Assembly: GCA_903953895.1 (NCBI GenBank)
Contig: CAJBLH010000075.1
Coordinates: 1 to 51,990 of the forward strand
Length of the DNA stretch: 51,990 bases
Source: an uncultured Desulfobacteraceae bacterium
GTDB lineage: Bacteria; Desulfobacterota; Desulfobacteria; Desulfobacterales; Desulfatirhabdiaceae
Direction: 5' to 3'
Made by a program: the position numbers and the translations under genes. Of this stretch, positions 43,745 to 51,990 are shown piece by piece. The notes beneath the pieces are model-generated. The model saw only the letters and a program-made list of their open reading frames with translations. It did no database searches and was not told where the DNA came from. The first letter of the stretch is position 1, and every line of letters begins with the position of its first letter.

Positions 43745-44683
43745 GTGAAGCATATACCCGACACGATGAGAATCAAACCCAAACACAGCGCCATGCCGGC
43801 ACCCAAATTATTCCGTCCGAAGCTCAAGGATGGCGAGACTCTGGTACTGGAAGGCCAGGGGGGATTCAAATTCAATGAACGATCCGGATGGAAGGTAACG
43901 CTCTTTTTTTTGACCAATCAGCGGCTGATCGGCTGTCAACTTCACAAGATCACGCTTGAAATCCCTGTCGAATCGATTGTCGGCATCACCCGTGCCATGC
44001 AGGTTTATGTCATGCGCAAACGCGAGATTCTGTGCATTGCCTGTTCCCAGGGTGTCCATGGCGAGAAAGTGGGTCATGTCTGGTTTGTCATCAATGATAT
44101 CGCGATCTGGAGAAATGCACTGTATCGACTGGCGCTGCTGAAAGTCGATGAACCCCTGATAGAAACCATCGGACAGGATGTCGGGGCCGACAGCCGGGAT
44201 ATCCTGTGGTATCTGTGGCATCACCGTCATGCCACCATCACTGACCTGGCCGGGCTGATCCAGGCCGAGAATCATCGGGATGTGCTGATGCTGATCCAGG
44301 ATGAGATCAATCCGGCGGCTGAAAAACGGGCCGGCTGTCCGATTCTGTCGTTTGAACGGTCCCGGATAGATCCGCAAACCGGGGAAACCATCGGATACGC
44401 CTGGTGGATGCTGGGTACTCCCACCGCGGATTTCTCACGCCCGGACCGCCTTCTGGATATCGTGGATGAAGGTGACTATATCCAGGTGATACTGGAAGTG
44501 AAACAGGTTGAAAAAAGCGATCTTACCCTGCATGTCAGCCGGAATCAGCTCGTGATCTCTTCCGAAAAACCCGGTCATCGATGGACTGAAACATTTCGAT
44601 TGCCGGCGGATGTTACCTATGATCATCAGGATCTGCATCTGCGGAATCAGTTGCTTGAAATCCGTCTGGCAAAGGGCAAGTGA
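43745..44683 (+). CDS. PH-like / helical / Hsp20-like fusion protein
   Basis: This 312-residue protein has three parts. Residues 25-135 resemble a PH/GRAM domain ('LVLEGQGGFKFNERSGWKVT', 'LFFLTNQRLIGCQLHKITLE'). Residues 140-235 hold a winged-helix-like stretch ('DILWYLWHHRHATITDLAGL'). The C-terminal 75 residues are an Hsp20-like beta-sandwich ('DLTLHVSRNQLVISSEKPGH', 'LRNQLLEIRL'). GTG 43745 starts 1 bp after the Hsp70 stop; ATG 43766 and 43793 are alternatives. It may bridge a membrane or vesicle surface with chaperones. Domain calls are by pattern only. Confidence 0.75.
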   Translation: MKHIPDTMRIKPKHSAMPAPKLFRPKLKDGETLVLEGQGGFKFNERSGWKVTLFFLTNQRLIGCQLHKITLEIPVESIVGITRAMQVYVMRKREILCIACSQGVHGEKVGHVWFVINDIAIWRNALYRLALLKVDEPLIETIGQDVGADSRDILWYLWHHRHATITDLAGLIQAENHRDVLMLIQDEINPAAEKRAGCPILSFERSRIDPQTGETIGYAWWMLGTPTADFSRPDRLLDIVDEGDYIQVILEVKQVEKSDLTLHVSRNQLVISSEKPGHRWTETFRLPADVTYDHQDLHLRNQLLEIRLAKGK

Positions 44684-44699
44684 ACAGGGGGCAGGAGAC

Positions 44700-46802
44700 A
44701 TGGGGCAAGTGGTAGGTAACGGGGAGCAGATAGAGGAATTCCGCCGATTGTCTTCTCTGCGCTTGATCCTTGTCGGCGGCAAGGGCGGTGTGGGAAAAAC
44801 CACGGTGTCATCGGCCATGGCCCTGTATCTGGCCCGAAAACATGCCGGGAACAAGCGAATTTTCGTCATTTCGACAGATCCGGCCCATTCGCTGGCCGAC
44901 AGTCTGGGGATGACGATTGGGGATACCCTGACACCGGTGGACTGGAAATTGGGTACTGACGACAGCCCCCTGGAAAGGCGTGCGGATGGGGAAGAGCCCA
45001 CCAATCTGTTCGCGCTGGAGCTGAATGCCGGAAGGCTCCTGGCGGCGTTCAAGGAAAAGCACCGGCACGTTCTGACCACCCTGGCGGATCGGGGTACTTA
45101 TTTCGATCAGGCCGATATCGCCGATTTCTTCGATCTTTCCCTGCCGGGAATGGATGAGGTGATGGCCATCATGGAAGTGGCCTCCATTCTAAAGTCTGAT
45201 GCCTGCGATCTGCTCATTCTCGACACCGCGCCCACGGGTCATACCCTGCGGATGCTGAGCCTGCCGGCCCAGATGAAAAAATGGGTCGAGCTTCTGGATC
45301 TCATGCAGCAAAAACACCGGTTCATGAAGACACGGGCCACCAGAAAAACCTATGTCAAGGATGAATGCGATGTGTTTCTGGATGCGCTGTCGGCGGACAT
45401 GGACCGGGTTTCCCGTTTGCTTTCGGATTCGGCCATCACCCGGTTCATACCGGTGACCATTCCGGAGCAGATGAGCATCGAGGAAACCCATCGGCTGGTC
45501 GTTGCACTGGAAGAAATGAATATACCGGTAAAAAGCATGGTCGTGAACCGTACCGCGGCTTACCGGGATTGCCCGATATGCGCGATTCAATACGCCGATC
45601 AGCAGCCATCCCTGGCGCGCATCGATACCCTGTTTTCATCCTGTTCCCGGATTTATCTGCCCCTGTTTCCCTCGGAAATTCAGGGGCTGGGGTCCCTGTT
45701 TTCGATTGCGGATGCTTTTTCCGGCATCACGGATATGCCGGCCCGGAAATCCGACACAGGAGATCGGGATGCCGACATTCCGTTTTCTTCGACGGTTGAC
45801 ATGGCGCCTGGTACATCGGACACCCGCCCCCCGGTTTCCGTCACCCGGCCGTCCGGCCTGCCGGCATTGTCCCCTGATCTGAAATTCATTCTTTTCGGCG
45901 GCAAAGGCGGGGTGGGTAAAACCACCATGGCCGCATCGGCCGCACTGCATCTGGCCCGAACCTATCCGGATAAAAAAATCCTGATCTTTTCGACAGATCC
46001 GGCCCATTCACTGTCCGATTCTTTTGATCAGGTTATCGGCAACACACTGAAACCCATCGTTTATCCCCTGAATGACGGCCGCAAACAGGAAAAAACCAAC
46101 CTGTTTGCCATGGAAATCAATGCAGATACGCTTTTTGAAGATTTCAAGGCGGCGTTCAAACAGGACATATCCGCACTGTTCGATCAGTTTCTGCGAAAGG
46201 GCCTGGATATCCGGTTCGATCGTCAGGTCATGACCGAACTGATATCGCTTGCGCCCCCCGGCATCGATGAAATCATGGCGCTGGATAAAGTCATGGAACT
46301 GAGAAAGGAAAACGCCTTTGACATGTTCGTACTCGACACGTCGCCGACCGGACACCTGCTGCGGTTTTTGGAGCTTCCGTCCCTGATTCGGGACTGGCTG
46401 AAATCATTTTTCAGACTGCTGCTGAAATACCGGGGTGTGGTCAGGCTGGCCCATGCCGCTGAAAAAGCCCTGGCGCTCTCCCGAAATATTCGTCTGATTC
46501 AGGAGACGTTGATCGACCCGAAACAAACCGCCTTTATCGCTGTCACCATTCCAGAGTCGCTCGCAGTTCTGGAGTTCACCCGCCTGCTGTCCGCCATAAA
46601 AGCATCCCAAATTCCCTGTCATCATGTCATCGCCAACATGGTGGTTCCCCCTGGGCACTGTCCGTTCTGCTCGGTTCGAAAAATCCAGCAGCAGGGGTAT
46701 CTCGAAGAGATTCAATCGATTTCCGGTACGATACAGGTATGTCAAATCCCACTCGGTCCGCATCCCATCCGCGGGATGAATCGACTGATTTCCGATATCT
46801 GA
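44700..46802 (+). CDS. Tandem ArsA/Get3-like ATPase
   Basis: This 700-residue protein has two P-loop halves: GGKGGVGKTT at 26-35 and 400-409, with A-motifs 'DTAPTGHTLRML' and 'DTSPTGHLLRFL'. Each half has a CxxC near its end (Cys291/294 'CPIC', Cys654/657 'CPFC'), which is the zinc-dimer motif of Get3 and not the arsenite site of ArsA. No arsenic gene is near. Start ATG 44700 has AGGAG. Get3 carries hydrophobic tail-anchored proteins, so a carrier role for hydrophobic Gvp subunits is the natural inference. It ends the gvp cluster. Confidence 0.9.
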   Translation: MGQVVGNGEQIEEFRRLSSLRLILVGGKGGVGKTTVSSAMALYLARKHAGNKRIFVISTDPAHSLADSLGMTIGDTLTPVDWKLGTDDSPLERRADGEEPTNLFALELNAGRLLAAFKEKHRHVLTTLADRGTYFDQADIADFFDLSLPGMDEVMAIMEVASILKSDACDLLILDTAPTGHTLRMLSLPAQMKKWVELLDLMQQKHRFMKTRATRKTYVKDECDVFLDALSADMDRVSRLLSDSAITRFIPVTIPEQMSIEETHRLVVALEEMNIPVKSMVVNRTAAYRDCPICAIQYADQQPSLARIDTLFSSCSRIYLPLFPSEIQGLGSLFSIADAFSGITDMPARKSDTGDRDADIPFSSTVDMAPGTSDTRPPVSVTRPSGLPALSPDLKFILFGGKGGVGKTTMAASAALHLARTYPDKKILIFSTDPAHSLSDSFDQVIGNTLKPIVYPLNDGRKQEKTNLFAMEINADTLFEDFKAAFKQDISALFDQFLRKGLDIRFDRQVMTELISLAPPGIDEIMALDKVMELRKENAFDMFVLDTSPTGHLLRFLELPSLIRDWLKSFFRLLLKYRGVVRLAHAAEKALALSRNIRLIQETLIDPKQTAFIAVTIPESLAVLEFTRLLSAIKASQIPCHHVIANMVVPPGHCPFCSVRKIQQQGYLEEIQSISGTIQVCQIPLGPHPIRGMNRLISDI

Positions 46803-46804
46803 TT

Positions 46805-47508
46805 TTTGTCATATCAGGCCTATATCACTTCTTAGAGAAGACGATACATTCGGGAATCTCTTACAGATCGTTTTTGGTCCAAGAATCACGGTCAAACCGG
46901 ATGATATAGACCAATTGACCACTTATGGCCTCATCATAAAAGGAGAAAAATATTTTACCGCCTTTTCACAGCATTTTCAAAACTATTTGAAATTCATGGA
47001 ATGGCACGAAAAAATCGAGATAGCCGCATGGCAGTTGATCAGCCAGACAGAAAAAGGATTGAGACAACTTGTATTACAGGTGTTTTTGAATACTTTCGGG
47101 GATAATTGGAAACTTGGCTATTTGAATCGATATGATCGATTACCGGACAAAAAGAACCGGTTGCACATCATTTTTGAAAGACTAGAACAAGCATATCAAA
47201 GGGATATGGAACAATACGGCAGCCTGGCAATGAATCTGACCCTGCTGGATGAAACATATATTCATCAATTATTCGATTACTTTATATTGTTTTCCTGGGA
47301 AGATATATTTCAACCGATTTTTCAAAAAGAAAAAAATTATTGGAAAAAAGTGAAAGACAATCTTGAATTGATCCGAAACCCGATGGCTCATCAGAAGATG
47401 GAACTTCTTCTTGAATCGGAAATAAAAAAAGCCGAAGAATATTGCCGGGAAATTTCATCTATCATTGAACGATCCGAATCGGCTGAGAATTTTCCAACAG
47501 GTATTTAG
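46805..47508 (+). pseudogene. C-terminal fragment of a HEPN-like protein
   Basis: An open frame runs from just after the ArsA-like stop to 47508 but has no proper start; the only starts are internal (TTG 46915). The upstream codons read as real protein ('LLREDDTFGNLLQIVFGPRI'), so the N-terminal part was lost. The C-terminal region is helical and ends with 'ELIRNPMAHQKMELL', an R-x4-H motif as in HEPN RNases (Swt1-like). It is probably a remnant of a larger abortive-infection type gene. Confidence 0.6.
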
Positions 47509-47554
47509 ATGTCCGGCTGCAATCTCATTTTTGGCGCCGGCAAGACATGAAATT

Positions 47555-47875
47555 TCATTCCAGCCGAACGCCATTGTTCCGAATATCCATTAAAAACGAG
47601 GGTGGATTTGCTGAAATATCGTCAAAAGAAAATGGATGGATTTCCAGCCGAAGGTCAATCAATCGCCGGTATTTGCTGATTATTTTGACATCATAATAAG
47701 GTATTCCGGAAAAACCTTTGGACACGACAGCCACATCGATATCGCTGTCTCGATCGGATTTATTCGAAATGACGGAGCCAAAGATATAAGCCTCACTCAC
47801 ATCGATGCCATGTGTTTTCAACAGATCGACAAATCGTCGGGCCGTAAGGATGGCGTTATCTTTTTCAGAAGCCAT
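47555..47875 (-). CDS. MNT-type nucleotidyltransferase (antitoxin)
   Basis: This 106-residue minimal nucleotidyltransferase has 'YIFGSVISNKSDRDSDIDVA', the GSx9DxD motif. Start 47875 (MASEK) has a GGAGAT site and lies inside the 3' end of the HEPN gene (58-bp overlap). It forms a HEPN/MNT toxin-antitoxin pair in which MNT AMPylates the HEPN partner. Confidence 0.88.
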   Translation of the reverse strand: MASEKDNAILTARRFVDLLKTHGIDVSEAYIFGSVISNKSDRDSDIDVAVVSKGFSGIPYYDVKIISKYRRLIDLRLEIHPFSFDDISANPPSFLMDIRNNGVRLE

Positions 47876-48240
47876 TTCTGTATCTCCTTTATTTGTCGAA
47901 AATTTTCTTCGGTGAATTCTTGCGTGCAAAGTTTGTAGAATCGGAATTTTTCATCCGGGTAACGCGTCGATATATTGAATGTATTGACCGAATCAAGAAA
48001 TTCGGACGTATCTTCATCCAATTCAATATCAGCCAATTTTGCCAGACGAACCAGATCATGGATACGGGGAGGAAATGACTCCTTGTTTTGCACAAAAAGC
48101 GATTTCAAAGTTTTTTCAAGAACCAAATGGGCAATAAACAGGCACCAATCATATTTGCCGGTGGCAAATAGTGTTTCTGCGACTTCCAAGTCATGTTTCG
48201 CTGAATTGATCCAATAGGTGATTTGACTGTTCTTATTCAT
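47818..48240 (-). CDS. HEPN domain protein (toxin partner)
   Basis: This 140-residue helical HEPN protein of the 'HEPN-MNT' type has 'YWINSAKHDLEVAETLFATG', 'WCLFIAHLVLEKTLKSLF' and 'IHDLVRLAKLADIEL'. No strict R-x4-6-H motif is evident, as is common in this subgroup. It precedes and overlaps the MNT gene. Confidence 0.88.
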   Translation of the reverse strand: MNKNSQITYWINSAKHDLEVAETLFATGKYDWCLFIAHLVLEKTLKSLFVQNKESFPPRIHDLVRLAKLADIELDEDTSEFLDSVNTFNISTRYPDEKFRFYKLCTQEFTEENFRQIKEIQKWLLKKITPSLRPDDLSIC

Positions 48241-48549
48241 TTTCCCTGAAGATTATAAAATCTGTGTATTATCGTTCTTGTCAACCATTTACAATTCCGG
48301 TTCCCGTTTCAGAAAATGGAAACATCAAGGCTGAAAATCCGTTTTTCCAGCTCGATGACGATCTGTAATCGGGCCTTGGCTCCCGTCCATTTCAAAGATG
48401 TGTTTTTGCTATCACCCATGATCTCATTTGTCAATAAAGACAACTTTATAAACCGGTCAAAGCCAATCCTGGCGAATGACATTGAGATGTCTCAGCCACA
48501 GGGAACGTGAGTTCGCTGCGATAAACGAAAACTTCCGGAGAAAACAGCC
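48241..48549. other. Gene-free stretch
   Basis: Between the HEPN gene (minus) and the small membrane protein (plus) about 300 bp hold no convincing gene. It should contain the divergent promoters. No strong motif was found. Confidence 0.5.
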
Positions 48550-48699
48550 ATGGGAATCATCAATAAAATTATCGCTGCCATACGGGCCCTGATCGCCGGC
48601 CCATTTGGTTTTCCGGCAACGATCATCATGATGATATGGGCAATTACGGACATCATCACTTTTGTGATCATGACAATCGCGCAATATCATACTGTGTAG
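48550..48699 (+). CDS. 49-residue membrane protein
   Basis: This short gene (ATG 48550 to TAG 48699) encodes a hydrophobic peptide: 'MGIINKIIAAIRALIAGPFG' then 'FPATIIMMIWAITDIITFVI'. A CCGGAG site lies 11 bp before the start. It has one or two membrane segments with an amphipathic start. No family was recognised. Confidence 0.5.
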   Translation: MGIINKIIAAIRALIAGPFGFPATIIMMIWAITDIITFVIMTIAQYHTV

Positions 48700-48748
48700 A
48701 ACAGACCATTACGGCCGTTCAACCGCTGCGGCCAGCGGCGCCGGTTCT

Positions 48749-48985
48749 TTGACCGGATACGCCGGAATGGCATCCACCGTTTCCAGCCTTGGTTTGGGAA
48801 GCGTCACCACATCGGTGGCAGGCGCCATGGGAAGTTCTGCCACCGGCGCCGCCGCCACAGCCGTGGTCACCAGCGCCGTGGGCGGCCCCCTGGTGATGTT
48901 CGGGATTATCGTAGCCGGTTCGGCGGGTATCGGTTATGGCGTCTATAAAGGGGGGCAGGCAATTTACAGTTGGGTGAACGATTGA
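48749..48985 (+). CDS. Gly/Ala-rich glycine-zipper membrane protein
   Basis: This 78-residue peptide has TTG or later starts. It is rich in Gly, Ala, Ser and Thr ('SSLGLGSVTTSVAGAMGSSA', 'LVMFGIIVAGSAGIGYGVYK'), a glycine-zipper pattern found in pore- or channel-like and magnetosome- or bacteriocin-like peptides. It follows the 49-residue membrane gene by 50 bp. The start is uncertain, since the frame is open further upstream. Confidence 0.5.
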   Translation: MTGYAGMASTVSSLGLGSVTTSVAGAMGSSATGAAATAVVTSAVGGPLVMFGIIVAGSAGIGYGVYKGGQAIYSWVND

Positions 48986-49001
48986 TACGCTTTTATCGGG
49001 C

Positions 49002-49253
49002 TTGGTTCCAACCTGGCCCATGATTATTCCGGACATGGTACAGCATCTATGCCACGACACCCATAACGGCGGCCGCGGTTCGTTGAATCGCTGGTTTGCC
49101 GCACATTACGACGATATGCGCAAAAATCTTTCCGCCCTCCCCAAAAAAAGCGAGGGTGCACTGCTGATCCGCTGGCATCTTGGTCAGTTGACTTATAACC
49201 ACTCGTTATTGAAAGTCAGCAATCATGAATTCCATAACCATCAATTTCGATGA
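49002..49253 (+). CDS. Hypothetical fragment
   Basis: This 83-codon frame (TTG start; ATG at 49020) has protein-like composition ('NLSALPKKSEGALLIRWHLG') and overlaps the next frame by 29 bp. No family was recognised. It could be a remnant of the same decayed gene as the following one. Confidence 0.3.
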   Translation: MVPTWPMIIPDMVQHLCHDTHNGGRGSLNRWFAAHYDDMRKNLSALPKKSEGALLIRWHLGQLTYNHSLLKVSNHEFHNHQFR

Positions 49254-50085
49254 TGCACTGTTCCGGGAAACCGGCATTCGCACCAACAGCGTGAGCCTTC
49301 GGGAAGCTTCGCTGAAGATCGGGGATGCCCCATATACCCTTCGGACAACCAAACAAAATGTTGCCGGAGAGGAAACCCTGTATATTGGGTTATACGATCC
49401 GTCGGACGCCCCAGTCGAAGATCTTCGGATTCACCATGCCGGTTCATATCTTCCGGGTGGATACGGCCGTCCATCCCGAATCGGTGATCGTTCCGCTGCC
49501 ATCCGGTGTGCATCGCACCGATCTGAGTATCGATGCCGCTTCTCTCGATATGAATATCACCGTTTCCATTCAACTGGAAGGGCATACACCCATCAGGAAA
49601 CATCTCCAACCGACACCGTCATTCTGCACCCCCGGTTTCGGGAATGGGCGGAAAAATACCCGGAGCTTTACCAACTGGAGCAGTGCTGTCCGCCCCTGGC
49701 CCAGATCATGACCGCCTGCCGGAACCGCAGCAATCTATCCGTTCGGGAAGAAAAAGTGATTTTTCAGACCATCGGGTTTCTGAATCGAAAAAAGACCCTG
49801 ATTCACCTGCTCATGTCGGAGCAGCCGGATTACAACCCCCATCTGACGGATTACAAACTGAGCCAGATCCGGGGAACCCCCTTGGGATGTGCCCGCATAC
49901 ACTCTCTGCTGGGCTTTACCGGAGACCTGTGCCGGTTTGAAAATGCAACCCCATACGCGCATCCGCTGCTGCATCTGAAATCCGATCAATATCAGGCCGC
50001 TCCGAAAAGTGAAAAAATCGAAAATCTTCAGAGTGTTCTGGAAAGCCTGAAGGTGTCGATTCTGGTGGTGCAGCAATTTCTTTGA
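49225..50085 (+). pseudogene. Decayed primase-polymerase (CAPP-like) C-terminal fragment
   Basis: The end of this frame (about 49615-50085) resembles the C-terminal Fe-S-type domain of CRISPR-associated or TOTE-type primase-polymerases: 'LEQCCPPLAQIMTACRNRSN', 'QPDYNPHLTDYKLSQIRGTP', 'LGCARIHSLLG', 'DLCRFENATPYAHPLLHLK', with three or four spaced Cys. The middle (49435-49615) has better protein sequence in another frame ('SVIVPLPSGVHRTDLSIDAA'), so at least two frameshifts occur. The N-terminal catalytic domain was not recognised. Confidence 0.45.
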
Positions 50086-50167
50086 GCCATATAATTGAAC
50101 GGCCGGGTATGGTTTGAAAGCAGATGAAATACATAATTCAATAAATACAGGATTATATAAATGTAAA

Positions 50168-50558
50168 TATTTTATATCGCCAAACAGAACAGCGAGCTGA
50201 TCACTATCGAAGATCGGCGGCGTTCATTGCCAGAAGTGAATTTTACTTTTGGCGCAAAGTTGAAACCATTTGAAAGTGTTGCCGTGGAGGCCGTTCTCAA
50301 AAAAAACTTTGGAACGATGCAGGCCCCAACAGGTTCAGGTAAGACCGTGATGGCGCTGGCTGCAAATTCTCCGGGCGATTGATTCAGTACATTGGCCGAG
50401 CGCTGCGACCATCACCCGGTAAAGACTGCGCGCGGATCATCGACTTTTGTGATGCACGGGTTTCTGTTCTGGCTGCCGGCGCAAGGTCCAGACTAAGGAC
50501 ATTCATGGGAATGCCGGGTGTTACGATTGCCGCAGAGCTTATGCGTGAATGGGCTTGA
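50168..50558 (+). pseudogene. SF2 helicase remnant with internal deletion
   Basis: From about 50168 the frame reads 'LKPFESVAVEAVLKKNFGTM' then 'QAPTGSGKTVMALA', the Walker A of an SSL2-type SF2 helicase, and ends at TGA 50380. From 50382 another frame reads 'QYIGRALRPSPGKDCARIID', helicase motif VI, to TGA 50556. All motifs between (II-V) are gone. It is thus a scar of a helicase, perhaps of the same conflict system as the primase fragment just upstream. Confidence 0.65.
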
Positions 50559-50926
50559 CCAGTTATTACATATGCATCCGGTCAAGTGAGTTGCCTAACA
50601 GCACGTTAAGCGTGGCACCGAGAATTAAGCCAACTTGTGTATCAGAAAAAGGAAAGAACAAAATGATCTAATTGAAGATCCGAAGGTCATGGCGGGAAGA
50701 CTGTCATTTTGATACTGCCGAATTTGATTGACTTTATAATCTATTTGCTTTTTATACATATCCGAATTAAATAGCTGTATATCTTGATAATCAGGAGGAT
50801 GGAAAGATGAAAATCGATTCAACAAAGTATCGTGCAATTAATGTCGGATTAATTTATTCAGACAGATGATATACAGAAATGGCTTCACTGCTTTTTAGTC
50901 CTCCATGAAAAAGGAATCTCCACGCC
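50559..50926. other. Gene-poor stretch with a mini-ORF
   Basis: About 370 bp have no convincing gene. A 20-codon frame at 50807-50869 ('MKIDSTKYRAINVGLIYSDR') has a strong AGGAGG site 8 bp upstream, and may be the truncated beginning of a lost gene. Base composition is AT-rich here. Confidence 0.4.
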
Positions 50927-51130
50927 ATGACAAACAATCTCGATAGCCCGCGTGGCCCCAGAGGCACAATCGCGACAATTGCTGTAACCATCATTGCCTA
51001 CGGGGTGTTAATGGCTATCCGAAGCGAGTTTGAACAGCCTTGGGCGAAAACGGCTATTGCTGCTTGTGCCGGTGCATTTTTGGGTGTGGCATTGTATCAT
51101 TCCAAGAAATTCTGGCCACGAGCCAAATGA
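50927..51130 (+). CDS. Small membrane protein
   Basis: This 67-residue protein has two short hydrophobic segments ('TIATIAVTIIAYGVLMAI', 'AIAACAGAFLGVALYH') and a basic tail. An AAAGGA site lies 13 bp upstream. No family was recognised. A further stretch (51131-51217) reads as coding debris without a start. Confidence 0.55.
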   Translation: MTNNLDSPRGPRGTIATIAVTIIAYGVLMAIRSEFEQPWAKTAIAACAGAFLGVALYHSKKFWPRAK

Positions 51131-51217
51131 ATCTCAGGATATCGAGAGATACAAGTTGATTCCGCCGGGATCACGAAGAGAACCTGCGGAAGTATGTCGT
51201 TATCAAGAAGGTGAGCT

Positions 51218-51937
51218 ATGAATTCCATACCAAGGAAATTAAAAAAAAGGCAGAAAGCCAAAAAAAGCAAATCGTCTCATGCAATACATCTGGAAACTTC
51301 ATCACCCATAACATCTGCTGGCAAAATTAACTTTGCCTTTACGACAACAGGTGAAATCTTTCAACCTATCCGTGTACATTACAATGTGAAAAATCAGTTT
51401 GAACTGATAAATGAATTTATCAAACTTCAATGCATTGACCATGATTCCATACATAACAGATGGGTTTGGCTTTATGTGGCAGAAGCCAGAAAAATTCAAT
51501 TTGCAAAACAACCACCTAAGAAAGATGTTATAATTATTGGAGAATTTATACTCAAAGGGAAAGATGAATTGGTTTTAAATTTACGTTCTATTGAGCGTGC
51601 TTTAGAGGCAATTGTTTTCTTTGATCAATATCTTTCGAGAAATAATGTTTCAGTTACAGATATCACCATGATCAATAGATTGTTTGACGTAGAAGAAGTT
51701 AGATCGATCAAAAGCATTGATTATTTATTTGAGCGATCTGATGTTTTGGTTAGAAATCCTGATAAAATTATCCAACAATTAACGGATATTAAATCCAAAG
51801 CAGAAAGTGAAATAGATGGATTTATAGGAATTGAGCATTTCATTCAAAAATTGGTCAATGAACCGGAGCCAGAAATTGAAAAATTTCCATCCAATTACTT
51901 GAGTTTTCGAAAAATAATTCTCAATAAATTAACTTAA
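51218..51937 (+). CDS. Hypothetical AT-rich protein
   Basis: This 239-residue protein has a lysine-rich start ('RKLKKRQKAKKSKSSHA') and no recognised domain; the middle ('VLNLRSIERALEAIVFFDQY') is helical. AAGAAGGTGAGC precedes the ATG. The gene is clearly more AT-rich than the gvp and bam genes, which suggests recent transfer. Confidence 0.6.
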   Translation: MNSIPRKLKKRQKAKKSKSSHAIHLETSSPITSAGKINFAFTTTGEIFQPIRVHYNVKNQFELINEFIKLQCIDHDSIHNRWVWLYVAEARKIQFAKQPPKKDVIIIGEFILKGKDELVLNLRSIERALEAIVFFDQYLSRNNVSVTDITMINRLFDVEEVRSIKSIDYLFERSDVLVRNPDKIIQQLTDIKSKAESEIDGFIGIEHFIQKLVNEPEPEIEKFPSNYLSFRKIILNKLT

Positions 51938-51990
51938 TGGCATGATATTTGCTGCGATGGAACATAGGCGTTCTGCTTTTATGTGCAAGT

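Noticed and set aside
44700-46802. Arsenite-pump ATPase of an ars operon
   Set aside because: No arsR, arsB, arsC or arsD nearby; CxxC and context fit a Get3-like role in gas-vesicle formation better.

Overview
The window most likely comes from a strictly anaerobic Desulfobacterota (Desulfobacterales-like, sulfate-reducer type) bacterium. The reasons are a class II (tungsten) benzoyl-CoA reductase operon, UGA-encoded selenocysteine in HdrA- and MvhD-like proteins, and accessory families first known from Desulfovibrio (the DVU_155x set). No rRNA, tRNA or CRISPR array was seen.

Region 1 (0-10 kb): a truncated type I restriction HsdR remnant; a tungstate-type ABC transporter (tupA, tupB, tupC plus a second binding protein); and a radical SAM / methyltransferase / zinc-ribbon / AMP-CoA-ligase / MoeA set typical of Mo/W-enzyme accessory loci. 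Three genes of this set are broken as read: a G8-tract frameshift in the radical SAM gene, an internal deletion in the CoA ligase, and an in-frame TGA in moeA.

Region 2 (10-21 kb): the complete bamBCDEFGHI operon for benzoyl-CoA reduction. BamB keeps Glu251, His260 and Cys322. Two in-frame TGA codons (bamE codon 77, bamF codon 19) sit where HdrA and MvhD families normally have cysteine, and each is followed by a SECIS-like hairpin. Tungstate uptake beside a tungsten enzyme is coherent. A GNAT acetyltransferase and a PaaK-type aryl-CoA ligase follow (21-23.3 kb).

Region 3 (23.3-28.6 kb): a repeat-dense stretch with a PAS sensor kinase, an NtrC-type sigma-54 activator and a lone receiver protein whose phospho-acceptor Asp is Asn. 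The kinase 5' end carries seven CAGA units, and its best start (ATG with GGAG) is out of frame with the kinase at this repeat number, which suggests a phase-variable switch. A 251-bp TIR element with an 11-bp target duplication lies just downstream.

Region 4 (28.6-46.8 kb): a large gas-vesicle cluster: two identical gvpA, an attenuator-like terminator, coiled-coil and GvpC-like proteins, gvpN, four gvpF/L, gvpH, gvpG, gvpO, gvpK and two GvpA-fold proteins with C-terminal zinc ribbons. Interleaved is an unusually full protein-folding kit: an Hsp70, a GvpF/L protein ending in a J-domain, a free-standing six-motif DnaJ-type zinc finger, Cdc48/VAT, a PH-Hsp20 protein and a tandem ArsA/Get3-like ATPase with CxxC motifs. 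I infer a dedicated chaperone line that holds, targets and polymerises very hydrophobic GvpA-family proteins, possibly under the phase-variable two-component system.

Region 5 (46.8-52 kb): accessory, decayed DNA: a truncated HEPN-like fragment, a HEPN/MNT toxin-antitoxin pair, small membrane proteins, remnants of a primase-polymerase with an Fe-S-type C-terminus and of an SF2 helicase, and an AT-rich gene of unknown function.
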